Origin: Acidobacteriota bacterium
GTDB lineage: Bacteria > Acidobacteriota > UBA6911 > RPQK01 > JADFOI01
Length of the DNA: 10,753 nt
NCBI GenBank assembly: GCA_022545645.1
Contig: JACZQQ010000076.1
Location: forward strand, 1-10,753
Reading direction: 5' to 3'
Of this stretch, positions 1 through 6,622 are shown piece after piece. A program made the position numbers and the translations under genes. The notes beneath the pieces are model-generated. The model was not told the DNA's origin. It ran no database searches and saw only the letters and a program-made list of their open reading frames with translations. The first letter of the stretch is position 1. The number at the start of each line of letters is the position of its first letter.

Positions 1-129
1 AGTCAGCCCCAGGGGCAGCAAAGCGCAGGAGCTGTGAAAACGGTGGTCAGAAACACACGCAAAGTCGGTCGCAATGAACCCTGTCCCTGCGGATCGGGTA
101 AGAAATACAAGAAATGCTGTGGAAGGTGA
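1..129 (+). CDS. secA: SecA preprotein translocase ATPase, C-terminal end (partial)
   Basis: Frame 1 is open from the first base to a TGA at 127-129 and gives 42 residues. The last 22 contain the SEC-C zinc motif: NEPCPCGSGKKYKKCC, with the CxC...CC cysteines, followed by GR and stop. In SecA this tail binds zinc and contacts SecB and ribosomes; SecA drives proteins through SecYEG. The residues before the motif (rich in Q, S, G and V) fit the variable linker that joins the helical scaffold to the zinc tail. SEC-C motifs also end some unrelated proteins, so the assignment rests on the linker-plus-C-terminal position and is not proven, because the ATPase domains lie outside the window. The gene converges on the NusG-like gene, and only the repeat-filled spacer 130-237 separates them. 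Confidence 0.82.
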   Translation, partial: SQPQGQQSAGAVKTVVRNTRKVGRNEPCPCGSGKKYKKCCGR

Positions 130-134
130 AAAAA

Positions 135-162
135 CTGACAGCTGACAGCTGACAACTGACAA
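135..162. repeat. Heptad array, word CTGACAG (4 units)
   Basis: Four in-phase 7-bp units, CTGACAG, CTGACAG, CTGACAA and CTGACAA, start six bases after the secA stop codon. The array is complementary to part of the TGTCnnn array at 194-242 (CTGACAGCTGACAAC pairs with GTTGTCAGCTGTCAG at 227-241), so the two can form a long imperfect stem between the convergent genes. Confidence 0.85.
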
Positions 163-193
163 AAGAGATGGTCAGTATCAGCTGTAGGAAAGC

Positions 194-242
194 TGTCTTC
201 TGTCTGTTGTCTTCTGTCTATTGTCTGTTGTCAGCTGTCAGA
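194..242. repeat. Heptad array, word TGTCnnn (7 units)
   Basis: Seven consecutive units keep exact 7-bp phase: TGTCTTC, TGTCTGT, TGTCTTC, TGTCTAT, TGTCTGT, TGTCAGC, TGTCAGA. Four positions are invariant and three vary. The last unit contains the stop codon of the minus-strand NusG-like gene (238-240). Together with 135-162 it forms an inverted repeat that could act as a bidirectional terminator for the two convergent genes, but there is no U-tract of the standard kind. Confidence 0.87.
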
Positions 243-741
243 TTTTCACCACATCGCAGGCATCGATTTCGCAGGCCACCGCCTGCTGGATCAGATCAAT
301 GGACAGAATGAATCGGTAGATACCCTTTTTCTCGGTGAGGATTCCCTGTAGTCCTCTGAGCGGACCCTGAACGATTTCCACCCGATCCCCTTCCACAATA
401 TAGGGATAGGGATCGTAGGGTAGAGTACTGAAGACCAGCTTTTTGACGTCCTGGACCTGTGTTTCAGGGATCAAGGCGGGCTCACCATTGAAGCCGACGA
501 TGCGAACGATCGAGGGAATCTTCAGAATGTCCAGTCGCCGCTTCTGTATCGGAGCGTGAATGAAAAGATAACCCGGGAACAAGGGGAACTGGACCTTTTT
601 ATAGCGGTCTTTCCACTTCGAGAGTACCTCACGCAGTGGCAGAAAGCACTCGATATCCTTTTGCCATAGCTGTTCCGCCACCACCTTCTCATGTCTGGAT
701 TTAGTGGTTACTGCGTACCAATGGGTGTCAGAATCGGCCAT
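238..741 (-). CDS. NusG-family transcription elongation factor (specialised paralog, RfaH/UpxY-like)
   Basis: The 167-residue protein has an N-terminal NGN domain (about residues 7-105; HWYAVTTKSRHEKVVAEQL, then FPGYLFIHA at 55-63). A C-terminal KOW domain follows (about 116-165; EGDRVEIVQGPLRGLQGIL). NusG-type factors bind RNA polymerase through the NGN domain and alter pausing or termination; the KOW domain contacts Rho or the ribosome. Housekeeping nusG normally sits beside secE and ribosomal protein genes. This copy follows a fmdB-like gene instead, and its loop LPLREVLSKWKDRYKKVQFPLFPGY is typical of paralogs that act on polysaccharide or other long operons. It is therefore called a paralog, but its target is not visible here. 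An AAGGA Shine-Dalgarno sequence lies six bases before the ATG. It starts 21 bases after the fmdB-like stop and is probably cotranscribed with it. Confidence 0.85.
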   Translation of the reverse strand: MADSDTHWYAVTTKSRHEKVVAEQLWQKDIECFLPLREVLSKWKDRYKKVQFPLFPGYLFIHAPIQKRRLDILKIPSIVRIVGFNGEPALIPETQVQDVKKLVFSTLPYDPYPYIVEGDRVEIVQGPLRGLQGILTEKKGIYRFILSIDLIQQAVACEIDACDVVKI

Positions 742-762
742 ACAACATCCTTGTGAGAACCT

Positions 763-1143
763 TTAGAAGAGGTTGTCAGTGTCGCTTTCTCCTCCACTTG
801 AGGCCAGGGAACTCTCAATGGATTCAGGATCCTCTCCCGCTTCAAGCCTGTCCACAACCTCATTGAATTCCGGACCCAGGTCTTCGCCCATTTCCGTTCC
901 CATCTTCTTCATCATCCGAGCCATCGATTTGGGGTCGTTTTCATCGAGGTCGCCCCATCCCGAGGGATCCGCCATACGTTCCAGGCGGCTCTCTTCTGAG
1001 CGCGGCATGGAGACTCTTGAGATGAGTTGCTCGAGATCGTCGCTCCCACACCTGCACCGGGTTCCATCGGCGTCAGAAATCCTCCAGAAGAACCGGGAAA
1101 AGCGCCGTCCGCATTCCCCGCACAAATACTCGTAGACGGGCAT
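763..1143 (-). CDS. FmdB-family zinc-ribbon protein
   Basis: The 126-residue protein opens with MPVYEYLCGECG, the usual FmdB/CxxC zinc-ribbon start. Cysteines at 8, 11, 30 and 32 (CxxC...CxC) would form one treble-clef zinc site; the second pair is CRC, where family members usually have CPxC. The remaining ~90 residues are acidic and low in complexity (methionine-rich helix MARMMKKMGTEMGEDLGPEFNEVVDRLEAGEDP), a tail seen in many FmdB proteins. The family is annotated as putative regulators, but no molecular function is firmly known. It lies upstream of the NusG-like gene, with a 21-base gap. No Shine-Dalgarno sequence is seen; a strong promoter lies immediately upstream, so the message may be almost leaderless. 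Confidence 0.83.
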   Translation of the reverse strand: MPVYEYLCGECGRRFSRFFWRISDADGTRCRCGSDDLEQLISRVSMPRSEESRLERMADPSGWGDLDENDPKSMARMMKKMGTEMGEDLGPEFNEVVDRLEAGEDPESIESSLASSGGESDTDNLF

Positions 1144-1152
1144 ATACTAGGA

Positions 1153-1182
1153 ATTATAAGCCGTTTGACGCGCTTCTGGCAA
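1153..1182 (-). promoter_or_regulatory. Sigma70-type promoter for fmdB-like/nusG-like pair
   Basis: On the minus strand TTGCCA (1177-1182) and a perfect TATAAT (1153-1158) are separated by 18 bases. Only nine bases lie between the -10 box and the ATG at 1143, so the predicted start point would leave a leader of only a few bases. This fits the absence of a Shine-Dalgarno sequence. Confidence 0.6.
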
Positions 1183-1194
1183 TTTTGTCACAAT
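1165..1194 (+). promoter_or_regulatory. Possible divergent promoter for the flippase-like gene
   Basis: On the plus strand TTGACG (1165-1170) and CACAAT (1189-1194) are separated by 18 bases, and the ATG at 1205 is ten bases further on. It interlocks with the opposing promoter, so the two polymerases would compete for the same 30 bases. The -10 box is weak (4 of 6). Confidence 0.3.
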
Positions 1195-1204
1195 CGGATT
1201 CCGG

Positions 1205-2215
1205 ATGTCTCATCGAGGAAAAGTTCTCATCAGAGTCGGCATCACTCTCGGATTGCTGGCGTTCCTGGCCTATCAGATGGATTTGAGTAAACTGTGGTTT
1301 ATTCTTGTCTCGGCAAGTCCCCTGCTGGTCCTTTTGGGAACCCTGATCCATCTACTTAGCGTCTTGCTGTCGGTCGTTCGATGGAGGACGATTCTGGTGA
1401 ACTTTGATATCCACATCGATTATTCACCCCTGGCCAAGATTACCTTCATCGGGTTTTTCTTTAATATGTTTTTACCCTCCGGGATTGGTGGAGATTTCTT
1501 CCGTGCCTACTATCTCTCCAAGCGAAAAGATCGCGGGATGTCGACCACCCTGACCACCACCATTTTGGAGCGCAGTGGGGGCCTTTGCGCTCTGCTGGTC
1601 ATCGGAACTCTGTTCGCTGCCTTTGGGGACATCCGAGTGGAAGGGGTACCTCTGTTGTATGTGTTTCTGGTTCTCATTACCCTCTATCTGCTGGGGAATC
1701 TTGTGCTCTTTCATGGCTGGATCCACCGCAAGATCAGCTCGCTTCTCAAGAAGAAAAACCTGGAGCGGGTAGAAGCAAAAATGGAGCTGGTTTACAGCGG
1801 GTTGAACGCGCTTCGTGGCAACAGGCGTTCCATCGTGCTGGCCCTTCTCCTGTCCCTGCTCATTCAGTTTCTCACCGTGGTGATGGTCTGGGTCGCGGCA
1901 CTGGCCATTGACATCCACGCTCCTTTTAAAATATTTATGATTTTTGTTCCGCTGATTAACCTGAGCATCATGGTCCCTTTAACCATCAACGGCATCGGCC
2001 TGCGAGAAAGTCTGTTCTATCTCCTCTTTTCCCAGATCGGGCTTCCTGTGGAAACGGCCGTCAGCCTTTCACTGGTGACTTTCTTCCTCTATTTGCTGAC
2101 TGCGATTCCGGGACTGATCCTCTACTCACTCTATAAGAAGGAGGAACACCTGGACGAGATGCGAGCCGCTGACCGAGGTCAGCGGAAATTCCAAATCCCA
2201 AATCCCAAATCCTAA
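1205..2215 (+). CDS. Lysylphosphatidylglycerol synthase TM-region / flippase-like membrane protein
   Basis: The 336-residue protein is very hydrophobic, with about eight membrane helices (roughly 11-24, 33-58, 79-90, 123-140, 148-170, 209-234, 242-262 and 285-309). Family signatures of the LPG_synthase_TM/UPF0104 group are visible: FLPSGIGGDFFRAYYL at 89-104, LERSGGL at 121-127 and INGIGLRE at 261-268. Members include the MprF flippase half and many stand-alone proteins next to glycolipid or polysaccharide genes; they are thought to translocate or modify lipids in the inner membrane. No soluble aminoacyl-transferase domain is present, so lysyl-PG synthesis itself is not expected. The last 16 residues (AADRGQRKFQIPNPKS) are encoded by a palindrome plus heptad repeat and are probably not conserved. 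No clear Shine-Dalgarno sequence precedes the ATG. Divergent from the fmdB-like gene. Confidence 0.82.
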   Translation: MSHRGKVLIRVGITLGLLAFLAYQMDLSKLWFILVSASPLLVLLGTLIHLLSVLLSVVRWRTILVNFDIHIDYSPLAKITFIGFFFNMFLPSGIGGDFFRAYYLSKRKDRGMSTTLTTTILERSGGLCALLVIGTLFAAFGDIRVEGVPLLYVFLVLITLYLLGNLVLFHGWIHRKISSLLKKKNLERVEAKMELVYSGLNALRGNRRSIVLALLLSLLIQFLTVVMVWVAALAIDIHAPFKIFMIFVPLINLSIMVPLTINGIGLRESLFYLLFSQIGLPVETAVSLSLVTFFLYLLTAIPGLILYSLYKKEEHLDEMRAADRGQRKFQIPNPKS

Positions 2216-2342
2216 ACAAATTCAAAATCCAAAACCTGAAGCGCGCTTTGCGCGCAGAAAAAAGAAAATAAAAAAAGAATTCGTTTGGAATTTGGAATTT
2301 TGAATTTGGGATTTCCCCTGACCGCTGAAAGCGGTCAGGGGT
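2165..2342. repeat. Nested inverted-repeat element with heptad arms
   Basis: The left end is the 20-bp palindrome CCGCTGACCGAGGTCAGCGG (2166-2185, 9-bp stem). It is followed by AAATTCC, AAATCCC, AAATCCC and AAATCCT (2186-2213), then AAATTCA, AAATCCA and AAACCTG (2218-2238). Near the centre is GCGCGC-TTT-GCGCGC (2241-2255), followed by an A-rich stretch. The right arm is GGAATTT, GGAATTT, TGAATTT and GGGATTT (2287-2314), ending in a perfect 12-bp stem with a GAA loop (2315-2341). The arms are inverted copies of each other. The element covers the stop codons of both convergent genes (2213-2215 and 2335-2337). The hairpins could stop transcription, but no U-tract follows them. Confidence 0.85.
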
Positions 2343-3294
2343 GAATTTCGTAGACCAAAACGCGATTGTCCTGCTCGGCGGTGACGTAGGCGAACCGCCC
2401 ATCGGGTGAGAGTTCGACATCGATAGGACGGTCCCCAACCTTAACAGTTGTGATCTTCTCAAAGTCGGGTGAGAAAAGAGACAGGGTCTTGTCTCCGCTT
2501 TCCACCACAAAGATGAACCCATCCTGATTCACGGCGATGGAAAACGGTTTGGAGCCGACCTTTTCACGCCGAACTTCCTTCAGATCAATCAAGTCCACCA
2601 GGGAAATATCATTGGTTCCACTGTTGGAGACGTACAAAGTATTGCCATCCGGTGAAAGAGCTAGAGCATCAGGTGCTTGTCCAACCGGTAACTTTGTGAT
2701 GACTTTGCGAGTAGCGGTGTCGATGACGTAGAGATCGTTCGAGCCGCCACACACGACGTAAAGACGGTCCCCCAACTCCGAGACCACGGCAGCCAGGGGT
2801 CGTACACCTACCTCAACCTCTCCCAGGACACGATGAGTTGATGTGTCGATGAAGTCGACTCTGCCTATCCTTCCCCTTCCGTAGTTGGTTACAAAGGCCT
2901 GTCCACCTCTGGGTGAGATGGTGATATTACTGGGCGTGTCTCCCACCTTGATGTCGTCCGTGATCTCGTAGGTCTTGGCATCGATCACCTTGATCAAGCC
3001 TCCTGCCAGATTGGTGACGAAGATCTTGTCGGCGTCGGGGGTGATGGCGATACCCACGGGTTCATGTCCACCGTAAAATTTCTTTATGGTGCGAAGGCTG
3101 GCCGTATCGATCACCGAAATCTCATCGGATGCGAAGTTGGCGACGAAAAGAAGTCGGCCATCGGGGCTGATGGCAGCATAGGTGGGAGAGTCACCCACCT
3201 TGATTTTCTTGACCTGAGTGAGGCGCACCGCTGACAGGCTCGTCAGTCCTATCAGAATGAGTAAGACCACTCTCGTGAGCTGGTTCGTCTTCAT
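2335..3294 (-). CDS. Secreted YVTN-repeat beta-propeller protein
   Basis: Translation from the ATG at 3294 gives 319 residues. They start with a signal peptide (MKTNQLTR, then VVLLILIGLTSLSA, possible cleavage near residue 22). About seven repeats follow, of the pattern VGDSPTYAAISPDGRLLFVANF...ISVIDTAS; SPDG/TPD, LYVSN/VFVTN and VIDT recur about every 40 residues. This is the YVTN/lactonase-like beta-propeller family, found outside the cytoplasm. Functions range from binding scaffold to lactonase or cytochrome-associated protein, and none can be assigned here. A TTG at 3333 would add 13 residues before the signal peptide, so the ATG is preferred; a GGA lies about seven bases upstream of it. 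The stop codon sits inside the terminal hairpin of the 2165-2342 repeat. It is the last gene of the minus-strand block, 77 bases after folD. Confidence 0.86.
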   Translation of the reverse strand: MKTNQLTRVVLLILIGLTSLSAVRLTQVKKIKVGDSPTYAAISPDGRLLFVANFASDEISVIDTASLRTIKKFYGGHEPVGIAITPDADKIFVTNLAGGLIKVIDAKTYEITDDIKVGDTPSNITISPRGGQAFVTNYGRGRIGRVDFIDTSTHRVLGEVEVGVRPLAAVVSELGDRLYVVCGGSNDLYVIDTATRKVITKLPVGQAPDALALSPDGNTLYVSNSGTNDISLVDLIDLKEVRREKVGSKPFSIAVNQDGFIFVVESGDKTLSLFSPDFEKITTVKVGDRPIDVELSPDGRFAYVTAEQDNRVLVYEIHP

Positions 3295-3342
3295 GGTTGT
3301 TCCACGCTTGTACGGTAGCAATTTGACGGTCAATCTTCAACA

Positions 3343-3370
3343 GACCACAGACCACGGACCACAGACCAGA
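3343..3370. repeat. Heptad array, word GACCACA (4 units)
   Basis: Four in-phase 7-bp units: GACCACA, GACCACG, GACCACA and GACCAGA. They fill the part of the folD-propeller spacer next to folD and end one base before the folD stop codon (3372-3374). Confidence 0.87.
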
Positions 3371-3371
3371 G

Positions 3372-4289
3372 CTATCTTTTTCTCAAGCGGCACGCCATAA
3401 CCGTACTTTTCATGAGATGGGCAATGGTGAGTGGACCGACGCCGAAGGGGACTGGAGTCACGGCTTTGGCTACTCCCAAGGGATCGCGAGGATGGACATC
3501 TCCCACCAGCGTGTAACCCCTCTCTTCGATTCGGCCGATTCGCTTTGAGTTTTTTCCAAAAAGGCGAACACCTTCTTCCACGGATTCAACTCGATTGATC
3601 CCCACGTCGATAACGACGACGCCTTCTTTTAGGTAGTCTCGGGTGATGAGGGCGGGCTGTCCAACGGCGGCCACCAGGATATCGGCTCGGCGGCACACGG
3701 CAGGCAGGTCCCGGGTGCGAGAGTGACACAGGGTGACGGTTGCGTGCTGGTGAAGCAGCAAAAAGGCCATCGGTTTGCCCACGATGTTGCTGCGCCCCAC
3801 CACCACCGCCTCCAAGCCCTTAAGTTCGATGCCCTCGCTTTTCAGCAGATACATGATCCCCAGGGGAGTACAGGGTGCAAGACCCACTTTTCCGGTGACC
3901 AGATTGCGGACATTCAAAGGATGGAATCCATCGACATCCTTGTCGGGCCTGACGGCCAGGAGAATTTGATCCTCATCGATGTGATCGGGCAAGGGAAGCT
4001 GAACCAGAATCGCGTCGATCTCATCGGCCTGGTTGAGTCGGTCGATAACCTGGAGCAGTTCCTCCGTCGTCGTTTCCCCGGGAAGCTCGATCGCTTCAGA
4101 ATGCATGCCCAGTTCCTTACTGGTGCGGGCTTTCATGCGCACGTAGAGTTGAGAGCCCGGATCGTCACCCACCAGGACAGCCGCCAAACCGGGTACCAGA
4201 TTCTTCTTGGAGAGCTCTTGAAGCTCTTCAGTAACCTCTGCTTTGATTTGCTCGGCGACCTTTCTACCATCGATGATTCTGGTTTCCAT
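3372..4289 (-). CDS. folD: Bifunctional methylenetetrahydrofolate dehydrogenase / cyclohydrolase FolD
   Basis: The protein has 305 residues (288 in E. coli). It interconverts 5,10-methylene-THF, methenyl-THF and 10-formyl-THF with NADP in the cytoplasm, supplying one-carbon units for purines and formyl-Met-tRNA. Family features: YVRMK at 49-53 (catalytic Lys53), VQLPLP at 96-101, KDVDGFHP with Asp120, and the dinucleotide-binding GRSNIVGKP at 165-173. The closing motif is PVPFGVGPLT, where the family normally has PVPGGVGPMT, a mild Gly-to-Phe variation. The start METRIIDGRKVAEQI matches FolD N-termini; the frame stays open upstream only as a shadow of asnS. The 5' leader is C-rich (CCCCCCTCCT directly before the ATG) and has no Shine-Dalgarno sequence, so translation may depend on coupling to asnS, 43 bases upstream. 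Confidence 0.95.
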   Translation of the reverse strand: METRIIDGRKVAEQIKAEVTEELQELSKKNLVPGLAAVLVGDDPGSQLYVRMKARTSKELGMHSEAIELPGETTTEELLQVIDRLNQADEIDAILVQLPLPDHIDEDQILLAVRPDKDVDGFHPLNVRNLVTGKVGLAPCTPLGIMYLLKSEGIELKGLEAVVVGRSNIVGKPMAFLLLHQHATVTLCHSRTRDLPAVCRRADILVAAVGQPALITRDYLKEGVVVIDVGINRVESVEEGVRLFGKNSKRIGRIEERGYTLVGDVHPRDPLGVAKAVTPVPFGVGPLTIAHLMKSTVMACRLRKR

Positions 4290-4311
4290 AGGAGGGGGGA
4301 TGTTAGCAGGA

Positions 4312-4332
4312 CAGTTGTCAGTTGTCAGCTCT
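4312..4332. repeat. Short heptad array, word CAGTTGT (3 units)
   Basis: CAGTTGT, CAGTTGT and CAGCTCT in 7-bp phase lie directly against the asnS stop codon (4333-4335). The reverse complement, ACAACTG, belongs to the same word family as the CTGACAA units at 149-162. Confidence 0.7.
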
Positions 4333-5625
4333 TCAGGGGTACATCCGGTTGAGCATCCTGGGGAAGGCGATGGTTTCGCGGACATGATCAATGCCGCAAA
4401 TCCAGGCCACGACGCGCTCCACGCCCATTCCGAAACCGGAGTGGGGCACGCTTCCATACTTGCGCAGGTCAAGATACCACTGGAAAGCTTCTCTGGGGAG
4501 ATGGTGCTCTTCGATGCGCTCTGAGAGCAGATCGTAGTCATGGATTCGCTGACTGCCTCCGATGATTTCTCCATAGCCTTCCGGTGCCAGTATGTCCATG
4601 CACAAGGCCAGTTCCGGATTTTCCCCATCCGGTTGCATATAAAAGGCTTTGATCGTCGTCGGGTAGCGGTGAACGATCACCGGCCGGTCAAATTGACTGG
4701 AGATAATGGTCTCATCGGTCCCTCCGAAATCGGAGCCCCGGGGTGTCTGTGTGCCCTCCTTTTCGAGGATGTCGAAGGCTTTGTGGTAGCTGATGCGGGG
4801 AAAAGGAGACTGTACTTTCTCGAGAAGGGTGGTGTCGCGTTCCAGGACTTGCAGCTCCTCTGTCCTTTCGGTGAGCACTCGCTGAACGATCGAGCAGAGG
4901 TACTCCTCGGCCAGATCCATGATGTCGTCCAGGTCGGCAAAGGCCACCTCCGGTTCGATCATCCAGAACTCCATCAGGTGGCGGCGTGTTTTCGACTTTT
5001 CGGCCCGGAAAGTAGGACCGAAGCAGTAGGTCTTTCCCACCGACATGCAGGCTGCTTCGTTGTAAAGCTGGCCGCTCTGGGTCAGGTAGGCTTTATCCTC
5101 AAAGTAGTCGAGCCCAAAGAGGGTCGTTGTCCCTTCGCAAGCCGCCGGGGTGATGATGGGAGTGTCGACCAGAGTAAAACCGCGGTCATCCAGGAAGTCC
5201 CGGCAGGCTTTGATAATCTCGCTGCGGATTCGCAGGATTGAATGTTGGCGTGCGGAACGGAGCCACAGGTGTCGGTTGTCCATCAAAAAAGAAGTTCCAT
5301 GCTCTTTCGGTGAAATGGGATAGGAGTCCGCCACCTGAATGACCTCCAGGTCGCGGACATCCATCTCGAAACCTCCCAGAGCACGTTCATCCTGTCGGAT
5401 GGTACCGGTCACGACGAGAGAGGATTCCTGAGTCAGCGTATCGGTTGCTTGAAACACCTCAGGGGTGACGTTTTTTTGGAACACAACGGTCTGGATCACT
5501 CCCGTGCCGTCCCGAATCAGCAGGAAGCGGAGTTTTCCCTTGTCGGTTTTATTGTAAAGCCAACCTTTGAGTGTGACTTCTTTCTCCACATGTTCAGCGA
5601 TATCCTGGATATAAACGTGAGCCAT
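4333..5625 (-). CDS. asnS: Asparaginyl-tRNA synthetase
   Basis: This 430-residue class IIb aminoacyl-tRNA synthetase charges tRNA-Asn with asparagine in the cytoplasm. An N-terminal OB-fold anticodon-binding domain (about 1-100; VTLKGWLYNKTDKGKLRFLLIRDGTG) precedes the catalytic core. The core has LTQSGQLYNEAA at 181-192, motif 2 FRAEKSKTRRHLMEFWMIEPE from 206, and motif 3 GFGMGVERVVAW at 397-408; the protein ends in the typical RMYP. SGQLY-NE and RRHLMEFWM favour AsnRS over the closely related non-discriminating AspRS. The length is near that of compact archaeal/bacterial AsnRS proteins. An AGGA Shine-Dalgarno sequence lies about six bases before the ATG and overlaps the end of the upstream kinase gene, which stops seven bases before this start, so the two are very likely cotranscribed. 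Confidence 0.94.
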   Translation of the reverse strand: MAHVYIQDIAEHVEKEVTLKGWLYNKTDKGKLRFLLIRDGTGVIQTVVFQKNVTPEVFQATDTLTQESSLVVTGTIRQDERALGGFEMDVRDLEVIQVADSYPISPKEHGTSFLMDNRHLWLRSARQHSILRIRSEIIKACRDFLDDRGFTLVDTPIITPAACEGTTTLFGLDYFEDKAYLTQSGQLYNEAACMSVGKTYCFGPTFRAEKSKTRRHLMEFWMIEPEVAFADLDDIMDLAEEYLCSIVQRVLTERTEELQVLERDTTLLEKVQSPFPRISYHKAFDILEKEGTQTPRGSDFGGTDETIISSQFDRPVIVHRYPTTIKAFYMQPDGENPELALCMDILAPEGYGEIIGGSQRIHDYDLLSERIEEHHLPREAFQWYLDLRKYGSVPHSGFGMGVERVVAWICGIDHVRETIAFPRMLNRMYP

Positions 5626-5632
5626 TGTGTTC

Positions 5633-6622
5633 CTATTGAGTCAGACTGCCCTCGACGATGCGTTGAAGATAAGGAAATTCAGGGACCGCTCGCAAGGAGA
5701 GGAGCACCCGCTGAAGCGAACCGGACACATATTGCTGATAGAGAGCATTGCCCCGCTCCGTGATTTGGAAGCCATAGGTTCCCAGGGCCTTGAGCAAGCG
5801 TTGAATGCACATTAAGTGAAACTGGCGTAGGAAATCCCCCACTTTGTGAGTCAGCGAGGCCCTGCTCAGATAGTAATCCCGGTATTCATCCACCTCCTGG
5901 GTATCCAATTCGATGGAGTCCTTCAGGAGGGACACCACATCATAGGAGAGCGGACCCAGGCGTGCATCCTGAAAATCGATGATGTACAGCTTACCGTCTT
6001 TCAGCATCAGGTTACGGACGTGATAGTCGCGGTGGCAGAGAAGACGAGGAAGGCCGGCCAGCTCAGTGGACAGTCGAGTGAACTCCTCCTTGAGGCTATC
6101 CTCCTGGGTCACTTTCAGCTCCCGATAGCCCTCCAGGAAATGACGGTTGAAGAAAAGAAGTTCCGAGTTTAACTTCTCTTCGTCGAAGGCCAAAACGGAG
6201 GCCTCGTATTCCGGATTCAATGCTTTTGTGCCTTTCTGCTGGATGGTGACAATGTGATCGATGGCCTGATGAAGGAGTTCCCTGCGTTCTTTTTCTGCCG
6301 CCGTGAGGAGCCGATCCTGGAGGGATTCGTTTCCCAGGTCTTCCTGAAGAACGATGCCCAGTTCTCCATCCAGGGCGATGATTTCCGGAACAGGAAGACC
6401 GATCTCGCGGAACAGATGGTAAACCTGTTGATAGGTGAAGGTATCGGGGTCAAAAGGCTCCGGGTAGGCGGTGAGAATAACAGCCTCTCCAGATTGGTTC
6501 TGGTATCGAAAATATTGGCGCTCTGAGGCGTCTCCTGCCAGTCGGTTGAGTTGGGAAGGGCTGGTTCCGGGACGAAACTCTCGCTCGATGAAATCCATCA
6601 GGCGCTGCTGCATCTCGGTCAT
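5633..6622 (-). CDS. amgK: AmgK-like sugar kinase (MurNAc/GlcNAc anomeric kinase, aminoglycoside-phosphotransferase fold)
   Basis: The 329-residue protein has a COG3178/APH-type kinase fold. The N-lobe has LAGDASERQYFRY (28-40) and a hinge-like VLQEDLG (91-97). The catalytic loop is CHRDYHVRNLM with Asp199 and Asn204, and the metal-binding motif is IIDFQDARLGP with Asp216. In Pseudomonas, AmgK phosphorylates the anomeric carbon of MurNAc or GlcNAc so that MurU can make the UDP-sugar, bypassing fosfomycin-sensitive de novo synthesis. The name rests on the fold plus the adjacent MurU-like gene; another hexose or heptose substrate is possible. The start is the ATG at 6622, which overlaps the upstream stop codon as ATGA, a sign of translational coupling. 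A TTG at 6631 is the alternative. asnS follows after seven bases. Confidence 0.75.
   Translation of the reverse strand: MTEMQQRLMDFIEREFRPGTSPSQLNRLAGDASERQYFRYQNQSGEAVILTAYPEPFDPDTFTYQQVYHLFREIGLPVPEIIALDGELGIVLQEDLGNESLQDRLLTAAEKERRELLHQAIDHIVTIQQKGTKALNPEYEASVLAFDEEKLNSELLFFNRHFLEGYRELKVTQEDSLKEEFTRLSTELAGLPRLLCHRDYHVRNLMLKDGKLYIIDFQDARLGPLSYDVVSLLKDSIELDTQEVDEYRDYYLSRASLTHKVGDFLRQFHLMCIQRLLKALGTYGFQITERGNALYQQYVSGSLQRVLLSLRAVPEFPYLQRIVEGSLTQ

Noticed and set aside
194..242. CRISPR-like array
   Set aside because: Units are only 7 bp with no spacers of fixed length, and no cas genes are nearby.
2241..2255. Rho-independent terminator GCGCGC-TTT-GCGCGC
   Set aside because: The stem is perfect, but the following bases are A-rich on the plus strand and there is no clean T-run on the minus strand, so it is kept only as part of the repeat element.
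2061..2522. Minus-strand frame across the 2165-2342 repeat
   Set aside because: It overlaps the 3' ends of both convergent genes and mostly translates the repeat arrays.
4290..4628. Upstream extension of FolD into asnS
   Set aside because: FolD homologs start at the ATG at 4289; the extension is antisense-free but out-of-frame asnS coding sequence with no FolD similarity.
4540..5241. Long open frame on the plus strand opposite asnS
   Set aside because: It lies fully within asnS, which has clear class II synthetase motifs; its translation shows no recognisable domain.
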